This document shows, one piece after another, positions 20,645 to 32,640 of a DNA stretch of 64,000 bases. The stretch covers positions 62,001 to 126,000 of the forward strand of contig CANTFL010001350.1 in the NCBI GenBank assembly GCA_947650285.1, in the 5' to 3' direction. The notes under the pieces were generated by a model. That model ran no database searches, was not told the DNA's origin, and saw only the letters and a list, made by a program, of their open reading frames with translations. A program made the translations under genes and the position numbers. This DNA comes from Hyaloperonospora brassicae (lineage: Eukaryota; Oomycota; Peronosporomycetes; Peronosporales; Peronosporaceae). Each line of letters starts with the position of its first letter. Within the stretch, counting starts at the first letter, position 1.

Positions 20645-20782
20645 CTATGTACCGCTGTCGTTTTGCCATCTGTCAAGACGAGCACAAATTACGACCCAAA
20701 AATAACTGATTATATGTCTTTGTGTAGTTGGGGATAAACTTGGGGACAGGCAGTCTTTTAGTTGGGGATGTTAACCCGTCCC
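20645..20782. repeat. Right TIR of the MULE
   Basis: This is the inverted partner of 18891-19028, also 138 bp, with scattered mismatches and a few compensating small indels. Confidence 0.9.
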
Positions 20783-20791
20783 ACGCATCGC

Positions 20792-21232
20792 GCTTGTCGT
20801 CCTACCACTACCAAGTTGAGCAGTTACACGGAAAGGGCAAACTGTTCCTTCTAATAATTATAATTCTTTAGGTACGATATCTGTTCTTGAGGAGCAACTG
20901 ACTTTGACGCGTAGAATTAGGATGTAAATAGGAATTTAAATGTGACTGCTGCGGCCTGCTGTGTCTGTTGCATGAGCGGGCGAGCGACCGGCTTTGTGTC
21001 AACTTTCCATATGATATACAAAGACGAATCGGCTTACGTTCCCTAGGGCAGGTACAGTATGTAAGCTTCATAGTGCAGCTTGTCGTATTTAATATAGTTT
21101 GTCTCGTGCATTTACTAAACCTTTCAGAATTAAACATAATTGAGCGAGACTCAGTCTCAGAACATAATTTTGTTTAAATAAAAAGGAGATCTTACAGTAG
21201 GTACACGCCTACCCTTTGATACATATCCACAC
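20792..21232. other. Short spacer between two TIR elements
   Basis: No gene or recognised repeat was seen in these 440 bp. Open frames are short and lack features. Confidence 0.5.
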
Positions 21233-21460
21233 ACCTGAAATAAAGGCCCCTCTTTAAGTTTCGTAACCTCCCTGACTAGGTACTGCACACTTATACATTC
21301 AGAATGCCATATAAATATTCTTTGCTTTGTGCACGCCCCTCCGTTGTACAGGACTCTTTTGTGTCAACACCTAGCCTTGCGTATGACTTTAGCTCTCATT
21401 ATTTGGTACACTCTCTTATGCGTACCCCTAAAAGTACTACTTCCTCTATTTGTATAGCGG
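21233..21460. repeat. Left inverted repeat of the glycosyltransferase-carrying element
   Basis: It pairs with 22425-22650 in reverse orientation. The first codons of the glycosyltransferase relic lie at its inner edge. Confidence 0.8.
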
Positions 21461-22432
21461 TAAAACGACGTCAACAACGCCTGAGATACAAGCAGCAAAT
21501 CTGCCGTACCGGTGCGTGAGTCGTGGTGAGTACCAAAGAGGCGCATCATGTGACCTACGCGTTGCTCTGCTCATTGTCGTACCCGCTATTTGTCTCGTTG
21601 TGGTGCTGTACGAGTTCCTCTATTTACTAGAGTACACTGCCTGTACGACTGCAGGAGACCGTCTCGTTGCTGAGCAGAGCGGCGTTTGCGTACGGACGAA
21701 AACGCAGCAGCAGTCACTTCTCTGTCGCATCCACTTGAAACAACTCGGGCGATTGTCAATGGACGTCGCACGGTCGTTCGTGTGGCCAATTACCGCGACT
21801 CGACCAGGTGAGCAGGTGCCACATATACACATTGGGGTACTTTTGTCCGTTTAAATCTGACCTCTGGATAGTTATTTGCTGACTTTTTGTGGATGTGATA
21901 TTTGTATCTGACCTACTTAGGTGCTCAGAGTCGCTGCGGTCGATCTTTGACAATGCAGCCTTGCCGGAAAAACGCAATTTTAGCATTTATGATCAGATTT
22001 ATCCTGTAAGTAAGATGCGCTCGTGCGCTGACGTGTTATTTGAGCTCGTCGAGGAAGACGACCGTCACCGCGCATAGATTGCGTCGTATCAGATCGACGC
22101 TGTTAATGCAACGGCTGTTATTGGACGAGGCGTCAGTTATATTATCCTCGGGGCGGCTGTTGACTCATTTCCTACTGATGCTGATAATGTGTTTGATCGA
22201 ATGCGGTGTAGGGGCCCACAACCGCGCCGTACGATACAAAAAAACCATCACGGACGAGCATTTCTGCCTGACAGTTGACTCGCACATGATTATTTTGCGC
22301 GATTGGGACGAGAAGATCATCGCGCAGTGGGGATCGATCGAAATTCCAAACGCCAACATTTCGATCGACCCAAATTCCACACAACATGTGACAGATCACG
22401 ATGTGAATGACCTGCATTGTAATTATCTATAA
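21450..22432 (+). pseudogene. Membrane-anchored glycosyltransferase relic (GlcNAc-transferase family, GT60/PF11397-like)
   Basis: The first part (21450-21808) encodes a short N-terminus and one transmembrane segment (VALLIVVPAICLVVVLYEFL), a type II topology usual for Golgi glycosyltransferases. A GTGAGC donor near 21808 and a CTTAG acceptor near 21920 probably bound an intron. The catalytic part then reads CSESLRSIFDNAALPEK and IYDQIYP. An in-frame TAG stands at 22075. The same frame continues until about 22210, where it shifts to the frame reading TDEHFCLTVDSHM and WDEKIIAQW. These resemble the conserved D-x-H motif region of the Skp1 GlcNAc-transferase family. With a stop, a frameshift and truncation before the family's C-terminus, it is not a working gene. 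Family assignment rests on motif memory only. Confidence 0.6.
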
Positions 22433-22650
22433 AATAGCGGAAATGGTAGTATTAGGGGTTCTAATAAGGGAGTCAACCTGATTATGAGAGCGGAGTTCAT
22501 ACGCAAGGCTGGGTGCTGACACAAAAGCGGTCTGTACAACGGAGGGGCGTGTACAAAGCAAATAATGTTTATATGACATTTTGTATGTATAAGTGTGCAG
22601 TACCTAGTTAGAAAGATTAATGTACTTAAAAAGGGGCATTTATTACAGGG
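22425..22650. repeat. Right inverted repeat of the glycosyltransferase-carrying element
   Basis: Reverse complement of the left repeat. The stop of the captured reading frame falls at its inner edge. Confidence 0.8.
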
Positions 22651-25600
22651 TTATACGTACGCAATTGTAATTATTGCCTTTTATCCTACATTAGACGCGG
22701 TTCTCGTTGCTTTATTATTAGTGTTAAATAGTGTGTGTACTGACGAATTGATGCAAAAAATGTGAGAATTTGCGTTGTGATGCGATACGTCTGCATATAA
22801 AACGGAAGATTTAGACATCGCAGGCACGGTGGATGTCTTGTGAATATATGATGCTAGTTTCGTTTTCATATATACAAGAATGAATTTAATGTCATCGCGA
22901 GTCTGTAAAGCATGTCCGAGTCATTCCATTATATATAAATTTCAGTATATTACGTGACACATTCTTAGACGACGACTAACTATTTTAATAAAAGTGAATT
23001 AGATTTCTTCGACATATCGCCTTGTTTCTATATTTCTGTATAATCATTTAAGTTATTGTGCGACCTTAAACATCAGCGATTCCAGGTAGAATAGCCAGGG
23101 TGTTTCGAGAGGCATTTGCTGGTGCATGCGGTGTCTCACGTAACTTACGTAATTGAGATCATACATGTATCATTCCCGGGTCGGTTCATGATGGAGAACT
23201 GAACATATATTAATTTTTCGCACCTACATCAGCCTATGTTATGTCTTTTATATATGACAGAAAGCTGTATTTGCAATATACAGAAGCACATGTGAACCAA
23301 ATTATGTATATTAATAAGGTAAATAAATTAATCTGTATTCTGTAATATCTCAGCCGATCAACAATTCACATAATTGCTCAAATAATATACACATACATTG
23401 ATGATCTAAAGAGATGGTGCAGTATGATTGGATGAATAGCTTGTAGCCCATAACTTATGTTTATGAGATGAGCGTAATCAAGTGTGTCACGCAAATACGA
23501 AATATCTAGGTCTATGATATATGATGTTTGAATTTTGACCATGGATGCAGTCAAATAGTAATATTTCAAGCAAATTATTGTGTATTCTTGATCGTATTTG
23601 ACAATATCTTTTTCGGAGTAGTGGGAATTAAACGGCAAGGCACACTTCTATATGCACTGTAAAGTTTTTTTAGCTGTTTGTATCTACCTCGATAGATTAA
23701 GACGAAGCGATTGGAGTCTATAAAACATACGGCACTTACAAGGATCTAATTGTACATATGCAAAAATTATTATCCCGCACTAAATGCTTCGTGGTTTTCA
23801 AATGCCAACACTGGTAACACATCAAGCGTCGTGGGAAATTGTCAAAGAGAAGCTGACATTGGCGTTCTATTCGAACTTAACAAAATCTTTGTCAATAAAG
23901 GTTTATGCATATTCGTATCGTATAAATTGGCATGTGCACAATTGCAAGCGTTATGATAGGCGGAGGAACGTGGAATTGATCAAGATATAATAATCTAGCA
24001 CTGGTCAGTTTATGATTGCCTTGTTACTCCTGCGTCTGGTCGTGCGTATTATTCTGCTATAATTCGTTAGCAGAACACAAGCTCTTCTATGATGAACATG
24101 CCATTATACATGTGCTTTGAATTACAAGCAAGGATTTACCCAACGATAAAGTATATCAATAAACGCGTCCATGTTTCATATCAAATCGGATTGTGTCAAA
24201 AAACGAGATGTGAGTCACCCAATGTATAGTGATGTAAAAAATATATTTTTAGTCTATTTAAACTACTATTTGAAGCACACCAAGCCTTAGAAATTGATAG
24301 AAGATAATATAGAGCATCCGCATAGGGGGTTCAGATTTTCTATCGTGGTACATTTCCTACTGAGTAGTTAGGATATATACAATCGCTGATATACATATGT
24401 ATGCTAAAAGGTGGTGCATACACATGTATAAACTTTTAATTTTATTTGTACCTCATCCATGTGCAAAATTGAAATTGTATCTTACTTGTTTAATGGGTGA
24501 AAATTTTCGACCTTGAGTGACAATATGTACAGAGACACTTAGATATCATAATATCATTTATACCGCAAGACAAATGCTGTTATTAGGTGGAAAAGATATT
24601 CTCTATTTCAATCTAATAATTAAAATGCAATAATAAATGCTTTAAACGAGCTACATTTTGAATGTCGTCCACTACAAACTGTTGACATAATCTGTATTGG
24701 TACGAAGCTCGCACATAACTGATCCAGCATTCGAGTACTCAGACTTAGCTCTTTTGTTTGCGAAATAGACTGTAGCGACTTCTAGGATTGCGCGAGTAGT
24801 TTGTTTTATGCTAGTCATGCTAAGGTGCTAAAAATGCATTGTACCGCAATATTTTTTTGCTCATTATTTATAACTATTTAAATTTATAAATATGATGATC
24901 ACATACATTAAACTGATAGTTTTGATACTCATTTAAACCCACAATTAATGCATCGGGGAATCCAGCCTGAAATCAGTGTGATCAGTTGTGCCAATGTATG
25001 TATATTATTACGTAAGACATAATTGTTACATATTTATATTGAAATATTCAAATTGGTATTTCAGTAAATCTAAAGGTTATGAATAACGCCGGTGTACTCA
25101 TTTGTCGATCGAGGATATAGTACAAGCGATAACCTGCTCTAATTTACACATTGAATCGGTAATAAGCAAAATACCACATATGGATAAATGTTATATAAAT
25201 CAAAGTCAAATTTGACATAGAACTATTTTGCAACAGAATTCGCCATGTTATACTTTACCCCAATTTGACGCTCTTGCTTAGGCTGTTTCTCATCTATTTA
25301 TCATAAGGTAGATAAAATTATGGGACAACACAACCTTGCAATGTCATAGATGGATCTGATGTACTATCTGTCCAGAATAAGTGTGCAGCATTACAAATAC
25401 ACATGTTTAAGGATAGGGCTTCAAGCAACACAATGCATCGCTGATAATATTTAGATATACAGCCGGAGATCGATTTGGGCCTAGATTATTATACAGAATA
25501 TCTTGAATTCTTCTGAATTTACGTGCACGAAGAAAAGTAATATCTTAAATCATCAAAATAGTTTACGAATGTTTTCACATTACGTCTAAGTTCGTCATGT

Positions 25601-28598
25601 TGAAAGTCCAAATTCAAATGATCAATATCCATTTTAACTGTGCCGTCTAATCGATGAGCAAAGTTATCGTACTAGCTTGATCGTCCATAAGGGCCTAAAA
25701 TCGTATATATTAGAAAAGCTGTGTATTACAGATTTAGCGTGTGGATGAATACTGTTTAATTTTGTTAATGAAAGATATAAAAGACCAAATATGTCTTTTT
25801 GTCGCACTAGATCGTAAAGAATGCTATATGAAATTAAAAATACGACACATAAATAATTTCAATAGAGAGAAAAACGCAATTATTAGTTTTTATTATAGCG
25901 TGATTCAATCCATCACTTCTGTATTTTGAGCCAGAGATATTTATTGCTGGTCCAAGAATTTATCTGATCTAATTATGGTTGATTGTTATGTTATCGTGTA
26001 CGGATCATACGTGAAAAAAACACCATTCCACTACGTAACTTGTGCAACATTTGGCAATGCACACCATCATTATTTGCATGTAGGCTTAAAAGCCTCTATA
26101 ATTAAACTCTATAATAGCCGCCGTCATATAGAAGATGCCATAATCTCTAATATCATCTATATAGCGCGCAAAGAGACGTATTCCTACCATTTGATTCAAT
26201 CTAGTAATTATGCATATATCATCAAGAAAGTCTTCAACGCGAATCCTCTATGCGTTTAAAAAAGACTATACCAAAGAACAAGTGGACTGGCCCACGTTGC
26301 TACCTCAGTATTTCAATACGTAGCTAGGGACCTTGCGTGCTCCGGCAAATGTACACGCTGTGTCGCAGCATTAAGCACACTGCCAGTAGCCTTCAATCGT
26401 TCGGTCGTTTTTTTTGTTTTCATCAGCGACAACGAAAACATTAAATAACACGCAAAACGTAAAATTTATATCTTAAAAAGGCTTAGAAGTAATCATTATA
26501 ACGTGTCGACGTCTAATAAAATTGAGAAAATATTGTATTAAGGAAAATAATAACTATCCCCAGGTATAGTTCATCACCTCCACTCCAATATATTACCGTA
26601 ACTCTTACGATATGATCCGTCTGATTTCTTAGGATCGAGAATGTTACATATTTCAAAAGTAATTTAAAATCTCATATACAAATGATTAATATACTTAAAT
26701 CTACAATAGATGCATGTCGTTAAGTTGGCGATGTGTGGTAATTTACTATTTAGCTGCTTCATTTGACCGAGTAATCTTAGTGCAGGTGAGATACTTATGC
26801 GAATGATTCTGATACATGTTGGGCTTGTAGCGATTATCCTGCATGGGCAATGTGACATAGGCATCCAACAAAATTTTATCTAAAATTGACTTTATTGAGA
26901 CGGAGAGGTCAATCAAGAAGTACATTAATTGTCGTAATACCTGTTCGATTGAATAACCATACTAACGTGTAATTTGATGATGGGAGTGTCTCGACGTGGC
27001 GTTTGACCAGATCCAGACGAAATTTACCTTAATAAGGTTTATCCGAATAAGCAGTCTGCATACGCTGGGCACTACAATTGACTTCGTTTAGATTCAAACG
27101 GAGATCGACCGCAGTTTTGACGCCCATTCCTCGTCGTTGTGCACAATGCAGCTAAGTGACTGGTCCAAGCCGATCAACATGACAGCAGTGACCACCGGCA
27201 TCAACGAGGATGGTTCAATGAGCGCTACAAGCGTCGTCGCTTGCAGACCGAACGTTGTTTTATGAAAAAATATCGTCTTAATCGTTGAAGACCACCATCA
27301 ACAAGGTTTTGGTCAAGTACTTTCCACTCGCAAAGAAAGTAATGAATTTATCTCACTATTGATTGTCTTGTTACTTGAGATGGCAGCGCGAGCCGTGGCA
27401 AGCATAAACATGGAAAGTATATAAATTTCGGTTTTATGTAGGAATAGGAATTTAATATACTAAAACATAAGGGGTAATTAACCTTTCCATTTGACAAAAT
27501 ACAAATAATAATCTATTGAAATCGACAGTCTACAAATTTGCACATAATTTTTTAAATTTTAGTTTATACTTTGTATAAAAATATTTTTTACTTCATTAAA
27601 ATTGTATTAGTGAGACTAAGTGTATCAACGATCGTCTTTAAACTTGTAAAAATAGGAACAAACTTAATTGCACAAATTGTCGATTTTTTAGTTATACGCA
27701 AAGATAAAGAGAGATAAAGTTATTCTGTGTTATTTTTCGAAAAAGGAAAAGGATAACTTTTTCATGATGACTATTTATATTCGGGGATTAAAATTGTTTG
27801 CATTAGCACTATCAATTTGAAACAGATTTATATTGTTTGGTTTGTTCCATGCGTATTTTTAAGAATAGGAGTTTAGGCAGTAAACCATACATATAAGGTT
27901 GACATGAATATCTCTTTTTCGCTGCGTCGTCCTTAATGACTTAAGCGCGGTAAACCATACCCCTCATAAGCAAAGATGTCTCAGCAAACTTTAAATACAT
28001 TTATGGTTTGTATGTATATAAAATCATTTAGTGGTGCACGTATATTCTACTTGTATGAACCTAACATATTATATTTGCGAATAGAAAGACGTGAGGTACA
28101 AATTTGTTGCTATATATTTTTACTTCAAGTTGGTTTTCGATTGAAAAATTACTTAGATGACAGTTAATGCTTAGTTTCCGTCCATACAAATACTACTTTA
28201 TTGTGGGCTAAACTATTATTTATAAATACTTGCTTCTCTAAACTTCACTTGCGTTAGTTATTCAATTTCTGTAAATGTAGATGGATATGTTTTGTAATTT
28301 ACTGTGGCTTCACTGGATCAAACGAACGGGAGCTAAGGGGTCACATCGTTCACAACGCAAGACGGGCCACCCAAGCTATAACCACTGATACTTTTATTAA
28401 TTCTTGATGGTACTGTGCAGACTTACGTAAATTACCATCTACACTGAAGCAAACGTAATGCTTTGCACGACTACAAATCAACCTTAAGTCCTGTTAACGT
28501 TACAATTCAGGTGTTGCAAAATGATACATATATATATCTGACCCCATAACATTTTAAAACGCAAAGTCTTGGACTAAAATTGTATTACTTTACTGGTG
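22651..28598. other. AT-rich intergenic region, no confident gene
   Basis: Both strands are AT-rich with only short open frames. Slightly richer coding-like islands occur near 25975-26400 and 27060-27270. The latter reads in one frame DWSKPINMTAVTTGINEDGS and in another NERYKRRRLQTERCF, so it may be a decayed gene fragment. I could not name it and saw no flanking TIRs. Confidence 0.5.
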
Positions 28599-28600
28599 TT

Positions 28601-28801
28601 CCACCCGTTGATGTGAAGTCACAGGAATGGATAGGTTTAGAAGATGCTGATCTCAGGCAGACTTCTGGAGGAGTTGTTGTAAGGAATCGGCTAGGCGAAA
28701 GCCGTAACTGAACCCGAAGGGGAGAAGCGCGTAGGGACTTTTTCACACGTACCAGCCCATTGCGCCGACTAAGCCCGGCGAGTGTTGTGTCTGTACGATG
28801 A
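28601..28801. repeat. Copia-type LTR fragment, copy A
   Basis: About 200 bp starting TTCCACCCGTTGAT and ending GTACGATGA are repeated at 55735-55937 with about 94-95% identity by eye. Copy B is preceded by TTGGC, which suggests an original LTR start of TGTTGG as in Copia elements. Gypsy element 2 begins directly after copy A. Confidence 0.65.
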
Positions 28802-28802
28802 G

Positions 28803-29050
28803 TGTAACGGGGTTACACGTCGACTGGTAGTTGACGATAGGTGTGGTGCACACAAGAGAGGGGGTACCCTATAAAGTAATTTTAGAACACAGTGATTGTA
28901 TCAATTGTTGAAGACTGATGTCTGTCAACAATTGATTACGAGATATTTAGAGAGGTTTTACTTTGAACCTTAGTGACTAAGTTAAGTACGTTGTTCCATG
29001 GTTTTCTTAAGGTTTAAAGAAGAAATAAAATTCAGTTCCCCTGTTGATCA
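28803..29050 (+). repeat. 5' LTR of gypsy element 2 (3' end uncertain)
   Basis: It starts TGTAACGGGGTTACAC. A TATA-like CCCTATAAAG lies at about 28868-28877. The end is put at a degenerate CCCCTGTTGATCA (about 29038-29050), which resembles the CCCCGTTACA end of element 1. The partner LTR is missing, so this is tentative. Confidence 0.45.
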
Positions 29051-29354
29051 GTAAGAGACACGTGCCTTACGAGGCGTCTTTGATCGTTAGAAGCTAGCAA
29101 TACCTGTGAAGGTAGCTACTCCTGAGCACTCTGTGCTGTGATTCTTTTGAATCGTTCGGTCCCTTAGGAACGGGTACCGTAAGCTCTCTGAGCTTGTTGA
29201 CTCTCTGAGTCGGGTTCGTAAAACCAAAGTTGCTCGTAAGAGCGTTAAGTCTTCCTCTGACTTAAGGAGCTGTGTAGCTCCGCTACACTTGGTAGCACTT
29301 GTAGTCAATCTACGCCTGAGTCGTTACGAATGATCCTCTGTGAGGATGGAGTAA

Positions 29355-30301
29355 TCCACACCCCTCTCTGAGGCCCAAAAGGTCGCGCTTGATAAGCTGA
29401 CCGCGGCCGTAGGCCCTGAGTACGTGGAGTTTCTCGCTGCACAAGGTCCCGATGTGCTCAACGCACGAGTAGAGACCTTCATGCAGTATGAAACGGCCCT
29501 GTTGGGCCAGGTTCAAAACCAAGTAGCGTCGGCTATGCCGACACGCTATGTGGCTATGCCACCAGAAGAGGCTAAGCCTCGTCCCCTTCGGGTGGACGTT
29601 AAATGTTACTCCGGGAAGGAGGGGGAAAACCTTACCCTCTGGATCCGTGAGATTGAGATGGCCATGGACTCTGGTCTCATCTCACTTGAGAACCAGCGGG
29701 TCTCGTTGGCTATCTCTAAGCTCGATGGTATAGCGAGAGAGTGGGCTTTGACGTGTGGCACGTCGGTCAACTTGGCGTTTCCCACGTGGGATTTGCTTAA
29801 GTTGGACCTTTTTCGAGTTTTCTCGCCGCCTAACCAGGCATATCGCGTGCGCTCACGCTTCTTGTCTACCCGTTAGGGTAAGAACGAGTTAACGGACTAT
29901 GTCCAGGAGTCGAGAACTCTGATGGCTGCCATGCAGTCCGACCCTCTCCCTGAGACCGTCTACGTGACAGTCTTCATGGAAGGTCTTCGCACTGGCATTG
30001 CCAGGACCGAGGTCTTTCGAGTCCATCCCTCGACTTTTGAGGAGGCTGTGAGCATCGCTCAGAATGCTGAGCATAACCTTAAGTCAGCCAGACTTGGTTA
30101 GAATGGGTACAACCCAAGCTATGCGAGGGCAACCTCAGCAAGTAGCTCAGCTTACGGTAAGCCCGAACCGATGGATCTCAGCAACGCTGAAGATGAAGGT
30201 GAAGCTAAGCTTCATGTTGCCGAGCAACGACAGGAGGTGAGACGCTGTTACATGTGCGGAAGCACTAAACATCTACGTCCCACTTGTCCTTTGCGTAAGT
30301 A
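29355..30301 (+). pseudogene. Gag relic of gypsy element 2
   Basis: The frame holds a Ty3-type capsid region (YSGKEGENLTLWIREIEMAM onward) and a CCHC knuckle reading C-x2-C-x4-H-x4-C (CYMCGSTKHLRPTC) near 30247-30288. In-frame TAG codons at 29874 (a Gln position in element 1) and near 30099 break it. The final TAA at 30299 may be the natural gag end, because pol then continues in the -1 frame. Confidence 0.75.
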
Positions 30302-32268
30302 ACGAACGACTCGTACGGGTCGAAACCCCAGCCTCAACCAGAAACTTGGTATGGCACGGGGAAACGTCGACACCCAGTAGGCGCGGGGCAGCCTACTGGG
30401 GTAGAACTGAGTTCTGTCACTCCTCTACGAGGTAGAGCAACACAGGGCGTAGCCCCACAGAGCTCCGTGCCAGCAAGCACAGAGCGTGGATACAAGCCTG
30501 GCTTGTTAGTCGCTGAGGCGATAGTTAAAGGCTTTGAGAAGCACTGGTCGATATTAATCGATTCTGGGGCGTCATGCAACTATGATAGACGCCGTTCCCT
30601 TGAGGGGAGTCAGCAATATGCTGAGGCACTCAAATCGCACGATGGTGATTCCATCACTGTCCGGTTAGCGACGGGTAGTCGCGTTACAGTGCTTAAAGTT
30701 CCATTGAGCTTGGGCGTGAGGTTTTTGGACTTTGATAGCACAGAACGCTGTCTCGTCCTGGACTTGGATTCGAGATACGATCTCATCCTTGGCATAACAT
30801 GGCTTAAACGCCATGAACCATGAATCGATTGGACGTCTAAGACCTTAGGCGCAACGCGCAATGTTCCTAGTGGAGTTTTGGAGAGTCATGAACCCACCTT
30901 TGCTAGGCAACAAAAGCGCTATTGGCGCGAGCCATTGACGGAAGATGTCAATGTGATGGACATTGGTATGTCGGAGTTGATTAACTCGAATGTATATGAA
31001 ATGAATGTTGAGCGGAGCTCTTCTAATATGTTTGAAGAGAGTTGTACTCCGTTGAGTGATACTCGTTGTGATAATGAGTCACTGCATGCGTCAAGCATGG
31101 TTGGCCTACGGGCGGGACATACAGGAAGTAATTTCCATGATGTCAGTGCGGTGGCACGTGAAAATACACAGAGTGAGGACGGCCGTGATGGCACCTCACT
31201 GAATGTCGGTAATGACATTGATGGCGAGAAGCCAGAGTGTTCAGGGCTAGGCCCGAATGCTGTACGTGAAGTGGTCCGTGTAAATCCGCTGAGTGAAGTG
31301 TTCGAGTTACGTAATACTTCACCAGATGTCGTTCAAGACATGAGCTCTCGTCTAGAGCGTGCTAAGACAAATAGCAATCACGGGGACCCGACTGTCCCGG
31401 CCTCTAGGAGGCGTAAGGTTTCTTTGAGGAAACAATCTCGGCGTCGGGTGGCAACTGTCAAGCGCCAGACGTCCGAGATGTTAAGGAGTGATAATAGTAA
31501 CAATACACTACATACACTTGTCAATGGAATGACCGGCCATGATTGCTGGCAACATTAAACTTGAGACTCTTCCTTCTCTAGATAATCTCCTTGAACTAGA
31601 TGAAATGTCTGATGGCGAATTCAGCCAAGCCTTAAAGGCAGGAGAGTTATCCGACTTAGTGGTCATTCGACCCGATGTTGAGTTGAACTCATCCTCTTTA
31701 TTGGACGAGTCAGTCCTTGAGGATACGAAGGCAACACTTAGTGCGCGTAGTGGATCTTAGATCCTTAAGGATCCTCTTGATCCGTTCTATCCTTTGGTAA
31801 AGGAGTTTTAGAACGTGGTGCGTCACAACCCACCGTCCGTCTTACCTCCCGATAGAGGTGTACGTCATGAAATTGACTTGGTTCCTGGAACTAAATACTG
31901 CGTAACACGGCAGTGGCCTTTACCGAAGGAACAGTGCGACGTCATTGACGACTTCTTTCGTGCAAAGCACGCAGCAGGCATGGTTCGTGAGAGCAAATCT
32001 CCTCATTCCACGCCCACATCTTGTGTTCGAAAGCCCAATGGAAAGTGGCGCATTGTTCATGCTTACAATAAGCTTTATGCTGCCACGATCCCGGCTCAGA
32101 CACCAATCCCTCGGAAAGATGTTCTTCAGAACAATATGGTGGGATGTACGATGTACAGTGCACTCGATTTAGTCGATGGTTATTACCAGCTTCTCATGTG
32201 AGAAAGCGATATTCTGCTGACAGCGGTCATCACTCCAAGCGGTATGCTCTGGGCCAAGTAAAACTCTA
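30302..32268 (+). pseudogene. Pol relic of gypsy element 2 (protease, linker, RT start)
   Basis: A retropepsin-like domain has the active site LIDSGASCN (about 30556-30582) and ends LDSRYDLILGITWL. A TGA interrupts it at 30821. The linker (30878-31558) ends where the coding frame changes. A second frame (31539-32201) carries RHEIDLVPGTKYCV, PNGKWRIV and the RT motif SALDLVDGYYQLLM, then TGA where related elements have Arg. Homology is lost at about 32268, before the catalytic YxDD. Confidence 0.78.
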
Positions 32269-32595
32269 TTGAGAAGTGTACCCCATTAAATCGGACCATT
32301 CTTGCGACTACTGACACGTTATACTCTCCCTACATGGACAACAGTGTATGCAACTGCATAGAACCCCAAAAAATTATCGTTTATGTGTGAGATATAATGT
32401 TTTATACGAAGACGCTTGAAAAAAGTGGATACGTGGAGCTGAATCGCAACTAATTACAATCAATGCAAAACAGTTCGAATCTGATAGTCACCAATATGAA
32501 GGTAAAACACCATATGTAAAGATTTTTACAACCCCATGCGTCGGTTCGTTTATAATCGGGTTAACTACAATGAACTGTCAAAATGATGAGTGTAT

Positions 32596-32601
<6 letters not shown>

Positions 32602-32637
<36 letters not shown>
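32602..32637. repeat. (AT)n microsatellite
   Basis: An uninterrupted alternating AT tract of about 35 bp in AT-rich DNA. Confidence 0.9.

Positions 32638-32640
<3 letters not shown>

Larger units (their letters stand above)
18891..20782 (-). mobile_element. Mutator-like element (MULE) with TIRs and 9-bp target duplication
   Basis: The element is 1,892 bp long. Left TIR 18891-19028 and right TIR 20645-20782 are each 138 bp and strongly similar over their full length, with outer ends AGGACGAGTT and GGGACGGGTT. It is flanked by ATGCATCGC (18882-18890) and ACGCATCGC (20783-20791), a 9-bp duplication with one mismatch, the size expected for MULEs. Inside is a broken minus-strand FAR1-like transposase N-terminus and a 34-bp minisatellite. 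There is no catalytic domain, so the copy is non-autonomous. Confidence 0.88.
21233..22650. mobile_element. Pack-type TIR element carrying a glycosyltransferase gene relic
   Basis: Inverted repeats of about 225 bp (21233-21460 and 22425-22650) enclose about 960 bp that encodes a host-like gene and no transposase. Shared blocks include TAGGTACTGCACACTTATACAT, CGCCCCTCCGTTGTACAG and CCTTGCGTATGA. Overall similarity is roughly 75-80% by eye. Outer boundaries are uncertain by some bases and I could not confirm a target-site duplication. It lies 450 bp from the MULE, but its TIRs are not related to those. Confidence 0.75.
28803..32268 (+). mobile_element. Truncated, decayed Ty3/gypsy element (element 2)
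   Basis: The element reads on the plus strand: LTR (from 28803, TGTAACGGGG as in element 1), leader, gag relic, protease, linker and the first part of RT. It stops abruptly near 32268 in AT-rich sequence. RT palm, RNase H, integrase and 3' LTR are missing. Coding parts contain several stops and at least one frame change (near 31550). Protein sequence and the -1 arrangement of pol to gag show it belongs to the same broad lineage as element 1. Confidence 0.85.

Noticed and set aside
22172..22417. Minus-strand frames over the glycosyltransferase relic
   Set aside because: The plus strand carries the recognisable D-x-H region; the minus frames are shadows.
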